From contig NZ_WJBI01000017.1 of NCBI RefSeq assembly GCF_020804225.1, forward strand, positions 17,179 through 81,178: a stretch of DNA of 64,000 bases, read 5' to 3'. Positions 30,491-40,333 of the stretch are shown here, piece by piece. Under the pieces are notes generated by a model, which ran no database searches, was not told the DNA's origin, and was given only the letters and a program-made list of their open reading frames with translations. Each line of letters begins with the position of its first letter. Position 1 is the stretch's first letter. Origin of the DNA: Methanosarcina sp. DH2. GTDB taxonomy: Archaea > Halobacteriota > Methanosarcinia > Methanosarcinales > Methanosarcinaceae. Position numbers and translations under genes: made by a program.

Positions 30491-30993
30491 GTTTAAAAGA
30501 GTTTGCGTTCCCACCTAAAAACCTGGAAGTTCCTAAAAAATTTAAAAGATTTAACTTTTTAATTTTTAGTTTGGGAAGAGTTTTGAGGTATTTGACTTGT
30601 GGGTTGAGAGTTTTTCGTTTTTTAATCTTTTAGTTTGGGGTAGATCTTTTTGGAGTAGGTGTTTGTTTGCTAGTGGAGTGTTCATTTGATGAGAACGCAA
30701 TTCATACTATGCATTCCGGGTATATATTATTTTTAACATATAATTACAACGTTGAGATATAATCATTAGTGAATCATTGTAACTTTTGGTTTAATGGTCT
30801 AAGTGTTATACTGGTAGTATAATGTATTGTCAAAATCAGAAAACCATCGAAGCGTATTGAAAAACGGTTTGTTGAATAAATGTCATACCTGCAAAATTTC
30901 AAAAACACAAGACATTTAATAGTTAGAGTAGTGAATTACACTAAAAATTATTTGCCGTCTAAAGTGATAGTAAATTCTGCCGAATGACTGTAA
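30491..30993. repeat. hsd leader repeat, copy 3 of 3 (adjoins hsdR)
   Basis: Third unit, core 30503-30735, with the same TTGCGTTC and GAACGCAA ends. Its tail block (GTATAATGTATTGTC, TGCAAAATTTCAAAA, TTATTTGCCGTCTAAAG) runs directly into the hsdR start at 30994, so the repeated unit is in effect the promoter and leader region of the restriction operon. I see no open frame conserved between the three copies. Confidence 0.85.
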
Positions 30994-33312
30994 ATGGAAA
31001 ACATTGATAAAAAAGAACTGAGTGAAAGGGATATTTGCTCGAAGTTTATCACGCCTGCGATCAAATTGGCTAACTGGGACGAACGCCAGATCCGGGAAGA
31101 AGTTAATCTCACCAAAGGCAGAATCATTGTCAAAGGCTCGGTTGCAAGCAGAGGAAAACCAAAGAGGGCCGATTATGTCCTTTCCTACAAACCCAACATT
31201 CCTCTTGCAATAGTCGAAGCTAAAAGAAATATCTATACTGTTGGAGAAGGCATGCAGCAGGCACTTATGTATGCCGAGATGCTGGACATTCCTTTTGCTT
31301 TCAGCTCGAACGGGGACGCCTTTTTGCTTCACGACCGGACAGGGACGCTCGGGAAAGTGGAAGAGGAAATCCCGCTGGACAGATTTCCTGCTCCCGAATT
31401 CCTGTGGCAAAAGTACTGCGAATGGAAAGGGCTTGATGAAGGAAAACAGAAGATCATAACTCAGAATTATTTTGCTGATTTCAGGAAACCTCTACGCTAT
31501 TACCAGAGGATAGCAATTAACCGCACAGTAGAGGCAATTGCGAAGGGTCAGGATCGCATTCTTCTTGTTATGGCAACAGGCACGGGAAAGACACTTACGG
31601 CTTTTCAGATCATCTGGCGCCTCTGGAAAGCAGGGGTAAAGAAAAGAATCCTCTTTCTGGCAGACAGGAACATTCTGGTCGATCAGACCCGGATAAACGA
31701 TTTCAAGCATTTCGGAAATGCCATGACAAAGATTCAGAACCGGGAAGCTGAAAAGTCCTATGAAATTTACCTTTCCCTTTACCAGGCAGTTTCTGGGACC
31801 GAAGAGGAGAAGAACATCTACAAGCAGTTTTCCCCTGACTTTTTTGACCTCGTAATCATTGATGAGTGCCACAGGGGAAGTGCAGCTGAGGATTCTGCAT
31901 GGAGGGAAATCCTCGAATATTTCTCCTCTGCGACACATATAGGGCTGACCGCAACCCCGAAAGAGACAAAGGACATTTCCAATATCCATTATTTCGGAGA
32001 ACCTATCTACACATATTCCCTGAAACAGGGGATTGAAGACGGGTTTCTTGCACCTTACAGGGTTGTCCGCCTTGATCTTGACAGGGACCTTCAGGGCTGG
32101 AGGCCGGAAAAGGGTAAGGTAGATAGGTACGGCACAGTAATTGAGGACAGGATCTACAACCAGAAAGACTTTGACAGGGACCTTGTGCTTGAAAAAAGGA
32201 CTGAACTGGTCGCAAAGAAGGTCACAGAGTTTTTGAAAGCCAACGATCGCTTTGACAAGACTATCGTTTTTTGTGAGAATATAGACCACGCAGAAAGGAT
32301 GAGGGAAGCCCTCGTAAACGAAAACCCGGATCTTGCAGGAGAAAATCGAAAGTATGTGATGCGGATTACGGGAGACAACCCTGAAGGGAAAGCCGAGCTT
32401 GACAATTTCATAAGCCCCGAAAGCCGCTACCCTGTGATCGCCACCACCTCAAAATTAATGAGCACCGGCGTGGATGCCCAGACTTGCAAGCTGATCGTCC
32501 TCGATAAGCGCATCCAGTCCATGACCGAGTTCAAGCAGATAATAGGCAGAGGGACCCGGATCAATGAAGATTACGGGAAATACTATTTTACGATAATGGA
32601 CTTCAAAAAAGCCACCGAGCTTTTTGCTGATCCTGATTTTGACGGCGAACCCGTGGAGATATACGATCCAGGTGAAGGAGGCCTGGGTAAAGGAGGAGAG
32701 GGAGGAGAAAGCGGGGCCGAAAAATATTATGTAAGCGATGTGGATGTTGAGGTCGTTACCGAACGCACGCAGTATTACGGACCTGACGGTAAACTGATTA
32801 CGGAATCCTTAAAAGACTACACCCGAAAGACCGTGCTCAAAGACTTTGAGTCCCTTGACTCTTTTTTGAAACACTGGAACGAAGCCGAGAAAAAGCAGGC
32901 AATCCTCGCAGAACTTGAAGACAGGGGAGTTTTGCTTGATGCCCTTGCCGAAGAGATTGGAAAAGACTTCGACCCCTTTGACCTGATCTGCCACATTGCC
33001 TTTGACCGCCCGCCCCTGAGCAGGAAGGAACGGGCTGAGAGGGTAAAAAAGAGCAACTATTTCGGCAAGTACGGGGAGCAAGCTCAGGAAGTCCTTGATG
33101 CTCTGCTTGACAAGTACGCAGATGATGGGATTGAAAACCTTGAAAATATGAGCGTCCTGAAGGTGCAACCTTTTGACCGGATAGGGACGCCCCTTGAGAT
33201 TGTAAAACTTTTTGGGGGCAAAGACAGCTACCTCTCAGCAGTCCGGGGGCTCGAGTCCCAGCTTTATACACTTGAAGCCTCACTGCTGGAAGCCTCACTG
33301 CTGGAAGCCTGA
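30994..33312 (+). CDS. hsdR: Type I restriction enzyme, R subunit
   Basis: Motor and nuclease subunit of a type I restriction-modification complex: it translocates and cleaves unmodified DNA. Length 772 residues. The N-terminal PD-(D/E)XK nuclease has Asp59 in RADYVLSY and the E-A-K of IVEAKRN at about 74-76. The helicase part has Walker A MATGTGKT (about 193-200), DECH (about 290-293), LTATPKE (near 317) and the C-terminal motif QIIGRGTR (near 517). A second start downstream is unlikely because residues 1-50 belong to the nuclease domain. The C-terminus ends in a repeated LLEAS motif produced by a 15-base tandem repeat that continues beyond the stop. Confidence 0.95.
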   Translation: MENIDKKELSERDICSKFITPAIKLANWDERQIREEVNLTKGRIIVKGSVASRGKPKRADYVLSYKPNIPLAIVEAKRNIYTVGEGMQQALMYAEMLDIPFAFSSNGDAFLLHDRTGTLGKVEEEIPLDRFPAPEFLWQKYCEWKGLDEGKQKIITQNYFADFRKPLRYYQRIAINRTVEAIAKGQDRILLVMATGTGKTLTAFQIIWRLWKAGVKKRILFLADRNILVDQTRINDFKHFGNAMTKIQNREAEKSYEIYLSLYQAVSGTEEEKNIYKQFSPDFFDLVIIDECHRGSAAEDSAWREILEYFSSATHIGLTATPKETKDISNIHYFGEPIYTYSLKQGIEDGFLAPYRVVRLDLDRDLQGWRPEKGKVDRYGTVIEDRIYNQKDFDRDLVLEKRTELVAKKVTEFLKANDRFDKTIVFCENIDHAERMREALVNENPDLAGENRKYVMRITGDNPEGKAELDNFISPESRYPVIATTSKLMSTGVDAQTCKLIVLDKRIQSMTEFKQIIGRGTRINEDYGKYYFTIMDFKKATELFADPDFDGEPVEIYDPGEGGLGKGGEGGESGAEKYYVSDVDVEVVTERTQYYGPDGKLITESLKDYTRKTVLKDFESLDSFLKHWNEAEKKQAILAELEDRGVLLDALAEEIGKDFDPFDLICHIAFDRPPLSRKERAERVKKSNYFGKYGEQAQEVLDALLDKYADDGIENLENMSVLKVQPFDRIGTPLEIVKLFGGKDSYLSAVRGLESQLYTLEASLLEASLLEA

Positions 33313-33372
33313 CCACTGAAAGCCTGACCACTGAAAGCCTGACCACTGAAAGCCTGACAGACTGAAGCCTGA
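33277..33372. repeat. Tandem 15-bp repeat across the hsdR stop codon
   Basis: Units of the type GAAGCCTCACTGCTG and, after the stop, GAAAGCCTGACCACT are repeated about five times. The first two lie inside hsdR and encode LLEAS twice; later copies contain the TGA stop. A change in copy number would alter or extend the HsdR C-terminus. Confidence 0.8.
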
Positions 33373-33573
33373 TTCGAAGGACTTATGTGGGATTACAAAA
33401 TAGTGTTCCCAGTTTATTTTTTATAATGGTTTAAATCAGCAGAACCACCTGTCACCAAAATCGTCGAAATTCGAATCGGGTTAGCAAAATAACCTGAACC
33501 AGAATTACCAAATCATCAAAATTACAATTACCGAATTATCAAAATCACAACTCAATTGCGGGAAAGGAAAAAC

Positions 33574-35019
33574 ATGTCTCTGGATACTACAGTCAAAACG
33601 ATTCAGGATATCATGCGGAAAGACGCAGGCGTTGACGGAGACGCCCAGCGCATAAGCCAGCTTGGCTGGATGCTGTTCCTGAAGATCTTCGATGCAAGGG
33701 AAGAAGAGTACGAACTTGAAGATGAAAACTATGTCTCCCCTATCCCGGAAGAGCTTCGCTGGAGGAACTGGGCGAAAGACCCGGAAGGGATTACCGGAGA
33801 CTCCCTGCTCGATTTTATCAACGAAAAGCTCTTCAAAACCCTGAAGAACCTCTCCTTTGACGAAAACGCCGACCCCAGGGGTTTTGTTGTCAGGGACGTC
33901 TTTGAAGACTCGTACAATTACATGAAAAACGGGACCCTGATCCGCCAGATCATAAATAAGATAAACGAGATCGACTTCACGACTTCCAGCGACCTGCACA
34001 CCTTCGGCTCAATCTACGAAAAAATCTTAAAAGACCTGCAAAGCGCAGGCAACGCAGGCGAGTTTTACACACCCCGCGCAGTCACCCAGTTTATGGTGGA
34101 CATGGTTGATCCCAGGCTTGGCGAAAAAGTCCTTGACCCTGCCTGCGGGACAGGCGGCTTTCTGACAAGTACAATAGAACACATCCGCGAAAAATACGTG
34201 AATTCCGTAGACGACCACCGCATTTTGCAGGAACCCATCTCAGGCGTTGAGAAAAAACAGCTCCCCCACCTGCTCTGCATAACCAACATGCTTCTTCACG
34301 GCATAGAAGTCCCTTCCCGCATCCGCCATGACAACACTCTCGCCCGCCCGCTGCGGGACTACACCCCAAAAGACCGCGTAGACGTAATTGTTACAAATCC
34401 ACCTTTCGGAGGCGTGGAAGAAGATGGCATAGAGACAAATTTCCCGGCAAACTTCCAGACCCGCGAGACTGCTGACCTCTTCTTAGTCCTGATAACGCAC
34501 ATTTTAAAAGACGGAGGCCGCTGCGCAATAGTCCTACCTGACGGCACCCTTTTCGGGGAAGGCGCAAAGACCCGCATCAAAGAAAAACTCCTTCAGGAAT
34601 GCAACCTGCACACAATTGTCCGCCTTCCGAACGGCGTTTTCAGCCCTTACACCGGCATAAAGACAAATCTCCTTTTCTTCACTAAAGGCGAACCCACAAA
34701 AGAAGTCTGGTACTACGAACATCCTTATCCCGCCGGCTACAAGTCCTACTCCAAAACCAAACCCATGCGCATAGAAGAGTTCGCTTCAGAAAAAGCATGG
34801 TGGAACAACCGTGAAGAAAGCGAAAATGCCTGGAAAGTCAAAGTAGAAGACATAATCGCCAGCAACTACAACCTCGACATCAAAAACCCCAACACCGTTG
34901 AAAACGATCAAGGCGACCCTGAAGAACTGCTGGGAAAGTACAGAGCCCTGCTTGACGAAATATCTAATATAAGGACGGAACTTAAGGAAGAACTTATAAA
35001 TGCTTTCAACCATAACTAA
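33574..35019 (+). CDS. hsdM: Type I restriction enzyme, M subunit (N6-adenine methyltransferase)
   Basis: DNA adenine methyltransferase subunit that modifies host DNA and is needed for restriction. About 481 residues. The N-terminal HsdM helical domain (ISQLGWMLFLKIFDAREEEY) precedes the methylase domain, with the SAM-binding motif DPACGTGGF at about 188 and the catalytic NPPF motif in VTNPPFGG near 275. The open frame could begin at TTG 33556, but the ATG at 33574 follows GGGAAAGG directly and starts at the usual place for the family. It lies 261 bases after hsdR, a rather wide gap, filled partly by repeat sequence and A-rich words (AATTACCAAATCATC). Confidence 0.95.
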   Translation: MSLDTTVKTIQDIMRKDAGVDGDAQRISQLGWMLFLKIFDAREEEYELEDENYVSPIPEELRWRNWAKDPEGITGDSLLDFINEKLFKTLKNLSFDENADPRGFVVRDVFEDSYNYMKNGTLIRQIINKINEIDFTTSSDLHTFGSIYEKILKDLQSAGNAGEFYTPRAVTQFMVDMVDPRLGEKVLDPACGTGGFLTSTIEHIREKYVNSVDDHRILQEPISGVEKKQLPHLLCITNMLLHGIEVPSRIRHDNTLARPLRDYTPKDRVDVIVTNPPFGGVEEDGIETNFPANFQTRETADLFLVLITHILKDGGRCAIVLPDGTLFGEGAKTRIKEKLLQECNLHTIVRLPNGVFSPYTGIKTNLLFFTKGEPTKEVWYYEHPYPAGYKSYSKTKPMRIEEFASEKAWWNNREESENAWKVKVEDIIASNYNLDIKNPNTVENDQGDPEELLGKYRALLDEISNIRTELKEELINAFNHN

Positions 35020-35045
35020 ACTTTATCAAAGAGTGAGGTTTAGAT

Positions 35046-35711
35046 ATGGGATATTTTTGTTCTGTTTGTAAATCAGGTATAAAGGATGAAGAATTCGATT
35101 ATTCAATGAACAAGTACGGACAAGCTCTATGCAGGCAGCATCAGAAGGAAGCTACCAATCATCAACAACCGGAAGCTCCAAAAGCTTCGTCTTCTTCATC
35201 AAGTGAAGAGCAATCGATTAATTTTACCAAGAGGGACAGCAATTTTGTGGAAAGCATGATAAAAGGAAGAATTGCTGAAACTCTTATCGAAGAATTATTC
35301 CTCTACCTCGATTATTCAGTCTTCAGATACGGCATGGAAAACACAGTTCCCGGCATTATGAAGCTTCTCCGAGGTGTCCGAAGCGACGTTGCCACAAATA
35401 TCCGCAGGATGCCCGATTTTGTAATCCAGAACAACAAAAATGGAGAGGTTTTCTTCATAGAAGTAAAATTCAGAAAAGGTGAAGTTTTCACCTTTGAAGA
35501 CCTTGCCAAAGACTACCCCTATGAAAACTGTTACTTCGTTGTCGTTTCAAAAAAGCATATCAAATGCATAACCTACGAAGAACTCAAAGCAGGAGATGCA
35601 ATTACTCCAACCTCCAGAAATTATCTCGGCAACAGAGAAGAATTCGAACTTGATAGAGACGTGATCATCCAGTTCTGCGATTTTGCAGTAAAATTCTTCT
35701 CAGTTGTCTAA
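35046..35711 (+). CDS. PD-(D/E)XK nuclease-like protein with N-terminal Cys/His cluster, inside the hsd operon
   Basis: A 221-residue protein not normally part of type I systems. The N-terminus has CSVCKSG and ALCRQHQ (Cys5, Cys8, Cys29, His32), a likely zinc-binding finger. After a serine-rich linker (about 47-56) comes a domain with RIAETLIEEL, PDFVIQ (Asp124) and FFIEVKFRKG (Glu139, Lys141), which matches the PD-(D/E)XK nuclease pattern. It is placed 26 bases after hsdM and 21 bases before hsdS, so it is almost certainly co-transcribed. Possible roles are an extra nuclease, an anti-escape effector or a factor that modulates HsdR; none can be chosen from sequence. Confidence 0.75.
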   Translation: MGYFCSVCKSGIKDEEFDYSMNKYGQALCRQHQKEATNHQQPEAPKASSSSSSEEQSINFTKRDSNFVESMIKGRIAETLIEELFLYLDYSVFRYGMENTVPGIMKLLRGVRSDVATNIRRMPDFVIQNNKNGEVFFIEVKFRKGEVFTFEDLAKDYPYENCYFVVVSKKHIKCITYEELKAGDAITPTSRNYLGNREEFELDRDVIIQFCDFAVKFFSVV

Positions 35712-35732
35712 AAACCAACAATAGGCTTAAAA

Positions 35733-37445
35733 ATGAACCTGGAAACCTTTTTTGAAAATCTCGACCTTTTGTGTGAAGCCCCAAACAGTATCGAAAAGCT
35801 GAGGGAATTAATTCTTCAGCTTGCGGTTATGGGAAAACTTGTACCGCAGGACCCTAATGATGAACTGGCATCGGTTTTGCTTGAGAAAATCAAAGCGGAA
35901 AAAAGAAAATTATCCATAAAAGAGAATCCCCTTCCCTTAATTGAAAATAAAGAGACACCATTTGGAATACCTCAAAGTTGGGAATGGGTAAGACTTGGAG
36001 AAGTGATCAATTATAACGGAGCGCAAAAAATATCATCAGGAGACTTGCCTGATGATGCATGGATTCTTGATCTTGAAGATATTGAAAAAAATACGTCTAA
36101 AATTCTCAATCGCGCGCATTTCAAAGATAAAAAATCAAAGAGTACAAAAGCAGAGTTTAAAAAAGGAAATGTTCTTTATGGCAAACTTAGACCTTACCTC
36201 AATAAAGTAGTTGTTGCCGATGAAGATGGCTATTGTACTACAGAAATCGTGCCTTTGAGCATCTATACTGATATCGATCCCTATTATTTAATGTACACAC
36301 TCAAGAGACCAGATTTCCTTGAATATATTAATTCAAAGACATATGGAACTAAAATGCCTAGACTGGGAACTGAGGATGCAAGAAAGTCGCTTTTACCTCT
36401 TCCACCCCTCACCGAACAAAAACGCATCGTTTCCAAAGTCGATGAACTGATGGTTCTCTGCGACAAACTCGAAGCCCGCCGCCAGAAAAAACAGGAACTC
36501 CAGAGCAAACTCAACAGCGCTGCCCTTGACAGAATGCTCAGCGCAGAAAATCAGGAAGAATTCGAACAATACTGGCAGCGCATCTGTGAAAATTTTGATC
36601 TTCTCTACGACAACCCTGAAAATGTTGGAAAACTAAAGCAGGCGATTCTTCAGCTTGCGGTTCAGGGGAAACTTGTGGAGCAGAATCCTGAGGATGAGCC
36701 GGCGAGTGTTTTGATCGAAAAAATTGAGATGGAGAAAAAGAAGCTACTTAATGAGGGGAAAATTCAAAAAGCAAAAAATTCACAGGCTGTTGATGTCGAG
36801 GAAATTCCATATAATATTCCTAATGGATGGTTATGGATTCGCTTTGGGAACATTGCTCCACACATAGAAGCCGGATGGAGTCCAATGTGCGAAAAAAGAC
36901 CTAAAGAAGGCGAAGAATGGGGCGTTTTAAAAATAAGTGCGGTTTCATGGAATGTATTCAATCCCTCCGAAAACAAAGCACTCCCATCGAATCTAAATCC
37001 AAGACCGGAATATGAAGTAAAACCAAATGATTTTCTCATGTCCAGAGCGAATACATCAGAACTTGTAGGGAAAAGCGTAATTGTTGAGGAGACAACTCCA
37101 AAATTAATGATAAGTGACAAGGTATTAAGGTTATTTTTTTCCAGTTTTGCATCTCACAAATTTTATAACCTATTCAACAATAGCCAAACTGCACGTTTTT
37201 ATTATGCAAAAGAAGCGTCTGGAACAAGTAGTTCAATGAAGAACATCTCCAGAGAAGTAATATACAATATGCCTGTTCCTCTCCCGCCCCTCAATGAACA
37301 AAAACGCATCGTTGAAAAAGTAGAGCAGCTCATGGGTTTGTGTGATGAACTTGAAGCAAAACTAAGGAAGTCTCGGGAAGATAGCGAGAAACTTATGGAA
37401 ATGGTTGTTAGGGGTTTGTTAGAGGGAGCCGTCGCCGAAATATAA
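35733..37445 (+). CDS. hsdS: Type I restriction enzyme, S (specificity) subunit
   Basis: DNA-recognition subunit of 570 residues with two target recognition domains. It has internal twofold repetition: the conserved segments KLRELILQLAVMGKLVPQ (about 22-39) and KLKQAILQLAVQGKLVEQ (about 303-320) precede each target domain, and PLPPLTEQKRIVSKVDELM (near 222-240) and PLPPLNEQKRIVEKVEQLM (near 517-535) follow them, with coiled-coil spacers after each. Target domain 1 is about 75-220 and target domain 2 about 345-515. The last 110 bases and the downstream sequence recur three more times further along (38565, 41586, 43500). Confidence 0.95.
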   Translation: MNLETFFENLDLLCEAPNSIEKLRELILQLAVMGKLVPQDPNDELASVLLEKIKAEKRKLSIKENPLPLIENKETPFGIPQSWEWVRLGEVINYNGAQKISSGDLPDDAWILDLEDIEKNTSKILNRAHFKDKKSKSTKAEFKKGNVLYGKLRPYLNKVVVADEDGYCTTEIVPLSIYTDIDPYYLMYTLKRPDFLEYINSKTYGTKMPRLGTEDARKSLLPLPPLTEQKRIVSKVDELMVLCDKLEARRQKKQELQSKLNSAALDRMLSAENQEEFEQYWQRICENFDLLYDNPENVGKLKQAILQLAVQGKLVEQNPEDEPASVLIEKIEMEKKKLLNEGKIQKAKNSQAVDVEEIPYNIPNGWLWIRFGNIAPHIEAGWSPMCEKRPKEGEEWGVLKISAVSWNVFNPSENKALPSNLNPRPEYEVKPNDFLMSRANTSELVGKSVIVEETTPKLMISDKVLRLFFSSFASHKFYNLFNNSQTARFYYAKEASGTSSSMKNISREVIYNMPVPLPPLNEQKRIVEKVEQLMGLCDELEAKLRKSREDSEKLMEMVVRGLLEGAVAEI

Positions 37446-37475
37446 AAAAAGAGTTGTGAAAATCTTCCCGGAAAA

Positions 37476-37735
37476 ACCATATTCACTATCTCGGACCTGT
37501 ATTTTCACCGAGCGCCAGCTCGGGCCAGTCCTAAAAAGCAAAAAAAGCAATGAAATGATTTTTCACACACAGAATTCATGAGTTTTCATCTCATAAAAAA
37601 CTGTCATAATGGCACTTTAAAACCCATTTTTTTTCTTTTCTTATATTACGGGAAAGCCGCACTTCGTGCGTGACAAGCTCCGTTAAAGACACTAATGATG
37701 TTGCTTTGGCTCTTAACCAAAAGTTTTCAAACTTG
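37476..37735. repeat. Repeat family C plus B, downstream of hsdS (copy 1)
   Basis: Part C begins CCATATTCACTATCTCGGAC and contains the hairpin CCGAGCGCCAGCTCGG and GCCAGTCC; then follow TTTTTCACACACAGAATTCA, AAAACTGTCATAATGGCACT and part B with AAAGCCGCACTTCGTGCGTG, CAAGCTCCGTTAAAGACACT. The whole composite recurs at 41833-42090 and 44577-44790, and part C alone at 38818 and 43608. It overlaps the 3' end of the convergent hepT gene only by a few bases. Confidence 0.8.
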
Positions 37736-37744
37736 GCTGCGAAA

Positions 37745-38101
37745 TTAACAATTTTCCATTTCACCGAGAATTTTCTCAATTAATGGTTTCACAGAAGGTA
37801 TATCCTCATTTACCGTACTCCAGACAACTTCGAGGTCAACCCCGAAATAACCGTGAATTACTTTATCACGGGTTCCAGTCATTTTTCTCCATGGGACTTC
37901 AGGATGGTTCTTTTTCAAGGATTCTGGTAGATTCTTTGTTGCTTCGCCCATGATTTCAAGAGCTCTGATCACAGCGTATACGGTTTTGTCGTCTTCAGCG
38001 AATTCATCGAAATCCAATCCTTCAATAAAACTCCCAATTTTGTCGACTGAGTCAAGGATGTCCCTTAAAAAGTCCACAGGGTCTCGATCTTCGGCTTTCA
38101 T
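37745..38101 (-). CDS. hepT: HEPN-domain toxin of the HepT/MntA system (DUF86)
   Basis: Toxin half of a HEPN/MNT type toxin-antitoxin pair; HepT proteins act as RNases and are neutralised when their MntA partner AMPylates a tyrosine. The 118-residue protein has the HEPN motif RDKVIHGY with Arg78, His83 and Tyr85, the last being the known AMPylation position in related systems. Its start overlaps the stop of mntA by 4 bases (ATGA), which guarantees coupled translation. It converges with hsdS and is separated from it only by repeat sequence. Confidence 0.9.
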   Translation of the reverse strand: MKAEDRDPVDFLRDILDSVDKIGSFIEGLDFDEFAEDDKTVYAVIRALEIMGEATKNLPESLKKNHPEVPWRKMTGTRDKVIHGYFGVDLEVVWSTVNEDIPSVKPLIEKILGEMENC

Positions 38102-38406
38102 AGGGCTTCAACCTCATTAAGGATCCTTTTTCCTATATTGGGTTTAAGCGCACTCTTCATTACCAGGTCAACCTTCACTCCTAAAAGGTCGCTCAGATAG
38201 TCCTCAAGTTCTATATACTTAAAGAAGCCGGGCTTCTTATCAAATTGTACCAGAATATCGAGGTCACTATCTCTGTTTTGCTCCCCGCGAATATAAGAGC
38301 CAAAAATCCCGAGATAGTTTACACTATATTTCTCTCTTAACTCAGGCAGATGTTGCCTTAATATTTTAATAAAATATTCTGCGTCTTTTAGCTCTTGAGA
38401 AGGCAT
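38098..38406 (-). CDS. mntA: MntA-type minimal nucleotidyltransferase antitoxin
   Basis: Antitoxin of the HepT/MntA pair, 102 residues. The nucleotidyltransferase signature GSYIRGEQNRDSDLD contains GS (36-37) and the two catalytic aspartates 48 and 50 in the GSx10DxD pattern, so it should be active. The C-terminal VDLVMKSALKPNIGKRIL is typical. It precedes hepT in the usual antitoxin-first order. Upstream, GGAGGACTCC lies 12-16 bases before the ATG and may include the ribosome binding site. Confidence 0.9.
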   Translation of the reverse strand: MPSQELKDAEYFIKILRQHLPELREKYSVNYLGIFGSYIRGEQNRDSDLDILVQFDKKPGFFKYIELEDYLSDLLGVKVDLVMKSALKPNIGKRILNEVEAL

Positions 38407-38564
38407 TAGCTATGGAGTCCTCCAAACATCTCCACATAAATGTGGTGAAACGTGAATTTATCGCTAAAGAGAATATGCGTAGTATCTATTTGTCACTTTC
38501 TCCAGTTTGCCTTTTTAACAAATGAATCTACAGAAAGACATCGTTGAGAAGTAAATTAGCTCAC

Positions 38565-38675
38565 GAATTTGTGTGATGAGCTCGGATCAAAACTTAGAAG
38601 GCGCGGGAAGATAACGAGAAACTTATGGAAACTGTTGTGAAGGGTTTGTTAGAAGGTGCAGCCGCCGAAAAAACA
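38565..38675 (+). pseudogene. Fragment of an hsdS 3' end (copy 2)
   Basis: About 110 bases matching the last part of hsdS (GTGTGATGAGCT, CGGGAAGATAACGAGAAACT, TATGGAAACTGTTGTGAAGG, GGTGCAGCCGCCGAAA). No start codon or upstream hsdS sequence is present, so it cannot code for a functional protein. About 140 bases later repeat C follows, as after intact hsdS. Confidence 0.85.
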
Positions 38676-38817
38676 GAAATGGATAAGCGTATCCCAATCC
38701 AGGCAGCGGCTATTCAATTGAAGTAAATTAAATTTTATTTCAATTTTTCAGCCTCATTGAAAAAGTTAGGTTAGTGGGGTTGCTGCCTGAAAAATAAAAA
38801 ATAAGCTATGAATCAGA

Positions 38818-38890
38818 CCTGAAAGACCATATTCACTGTCCTTAACGTGTATTTTCACCGAGCTACGCGCGGGTGGTTCTAAATGAAAAT
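38818..38890. repeat. Repeat family C (copy 2)
   Basis: CCATATTCACTGTCCTTAAC and TATTTTCACCGAGCTACGCG with a decayed hairpin. Related to the segment at 37476-37545. It is not followed by a full B part. Confidence 0.7.
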
Positions 38891-39110
38891 AATTTATCTG
38901 GATTAAATTGTCTTTCCACTTAGCAATAGCTCAGGCTAGTCTGAAAAAGTACAATATTCACTAACATCCAGAAAAAGCACTTTTAATCAAAGCACTTTGA
39001 GACTAATTTCTGAAAATATATATTAATATGCAGCTTAATAGATCTCAAATGAATAAACAGTTTTAATCAAAAAAGTTATTAGTTTGGCTTGCATACTATA
39101 ACATGGGTTT

Positions 39111-40049
39111 TTGTTGACGGGGTTTATCATATTTTTAAAAGAGGGAAATTGTTACTTTAAGAGAATGAAGAACTTGATATCAAGATACACTTCTGGAAAA
39201 GCCAAAAATCTGGACTCGAATCTCGGGAACAAGAAATATGAAATCAAATCTGGCAGACTTAATCCCGATAGCCGGACAACTCAAAAAGCACTTAATTTCC
39301 CATATAGATCAGGTAGGGTTTTCGGTGAAGTTAGTTAAGGGAGCAAAAAATCTCCCCTGAGAATTCACTATGAGCTTGACCTCGAAAAAGATATTGCGGT
39401 TCTCAAGTATGAAGGAGAATTCAAGAAGTACAGCAAGTCAGTCATGAAAAACGCGCAGAAATTGTGTGAAAAAGGTTTTCGCATTGATGAGGGGGGCTGG
39501 AAAAGTCTTTTTCCAAGAGGTATGCTGGCAATATTAGCAGGGTTATTAATTTTAGAAAAATATCCAGCTCTGGCATTGGTAATTGTAATTTACGGATTTT
39601 ATGAGATGGAAAAATTTGGCTCTTTAGATGATGATTCTGTTATGAGCTATCTGGAAGAAAAAAGATGTAAAAAATGCGGAAGAAACCTGGCTTACGCAGA
39701 AACCAGAAAGCCAGAAGTTAGGGAAATAAGTACTCCTCAGGATTATCAGATACTGATAAAAAGGTTTCAAAAATGCAAATACTGCGGGCACGAAAGTATT
39801 GAAGAAGGTTCAGAGGGATTCTATACTTCAAAAGCTAGTACTAATGACTCATCGGAAAAAATACTGGGAATGCACCCAAGATGCAATAAATGCAAATGCA
39901 GAAATGCTTATGAAGAGTTCAGAAAAGAAGATATAAAAATTAAAGATTCCATAAGGACAACAACCAGATATTATAAGTGCAGGTACTGTGGAAACATAGA
40001 GCTCAAAATTAAAACAGAAAATATAGCATATGTAGATATAGGTTCATGA
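39111..40049 (+). pseudogene. Zinc-ribbon membrane protein with an in-frame TAA (interrupted gene)
   Basis: One frame runs from about 39111 (TTG) or 39165 (ATG) to 40049 and is interrupted only by TAA at 39336-39338. After the stop the frame reads LRIHYELDLEKDIAVLKYEG and continues into the intact 201-residue part that can start at ATG 39444. That part has a hydrophobic segment (about 27-52, MLAILAGLLILEKYPALALV) and two zinc ribbons, CKKCG...CKYCG and CNKCKC...CRYCG. A paralog lies at 50295. Either the gene is broken, or only the shorter ATG-started protein is made; no good ribosome binding site precedes 39444. Function unknown. Confidence 0.55.
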
Positions 40050-40111
40050 AAACTTCTATCTTCTGAAATCGAATACGAGTAAAGTCAGGATACAACAAGG
40101 CAAATGCCATT

Positions 40112-40235
40112 TTTTTCTTTTTTCTTCTTTATAGGAAAGGCCGCTCTCCTGCGTCGAGCGTGACAAGAAAGGTTCGGTAAAGTGAGTATGGTTGTACAGT
40201 CAGAAATATTATAACTTAGTTTTTCGTCTCTTGAA
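40112..40235. repeat. Repeat family B (copy)
   Basis: T/C-rich lead-in, GGAAAGGCCGCTCTCCTGCG, TCGAGCGTGACAAGAAAGGT and TTATAACTTAGTTTTTCGTC. Very close to the copy at 43866-43990. It separates the zinc-ribbon gene from the convergent fic gene. Confidence 0.75.
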
Positions 40236-40333
40236 TGGCTATTTTTTCCACGAGAAAAAGGTTCAGGAAGGTCCAAAAAAGCACAAAAACCAAGAATGGG
40301 TCATGAATGAGTCATGAATCCTGGTATTTAAGA

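Noticed and set aside
31492..32289. Long minus-strand frame opposite hsdR (also those opposite hsdM and the kinases)
   Set aside because: Shadow frames opposite strongly coding genes, without their own signals.
37591..37779. Minus-strand frames within the C/B repeats (also at 41872 and 40085)
   Set aside because: They read across repeat borders and differ in frame between copies.
39336..39338. Pyrrolysine read-through of the interrupted zinc-ribbon gene
   Set aside because: The codon is TAA; pyrrolysine is inserted at TAG.
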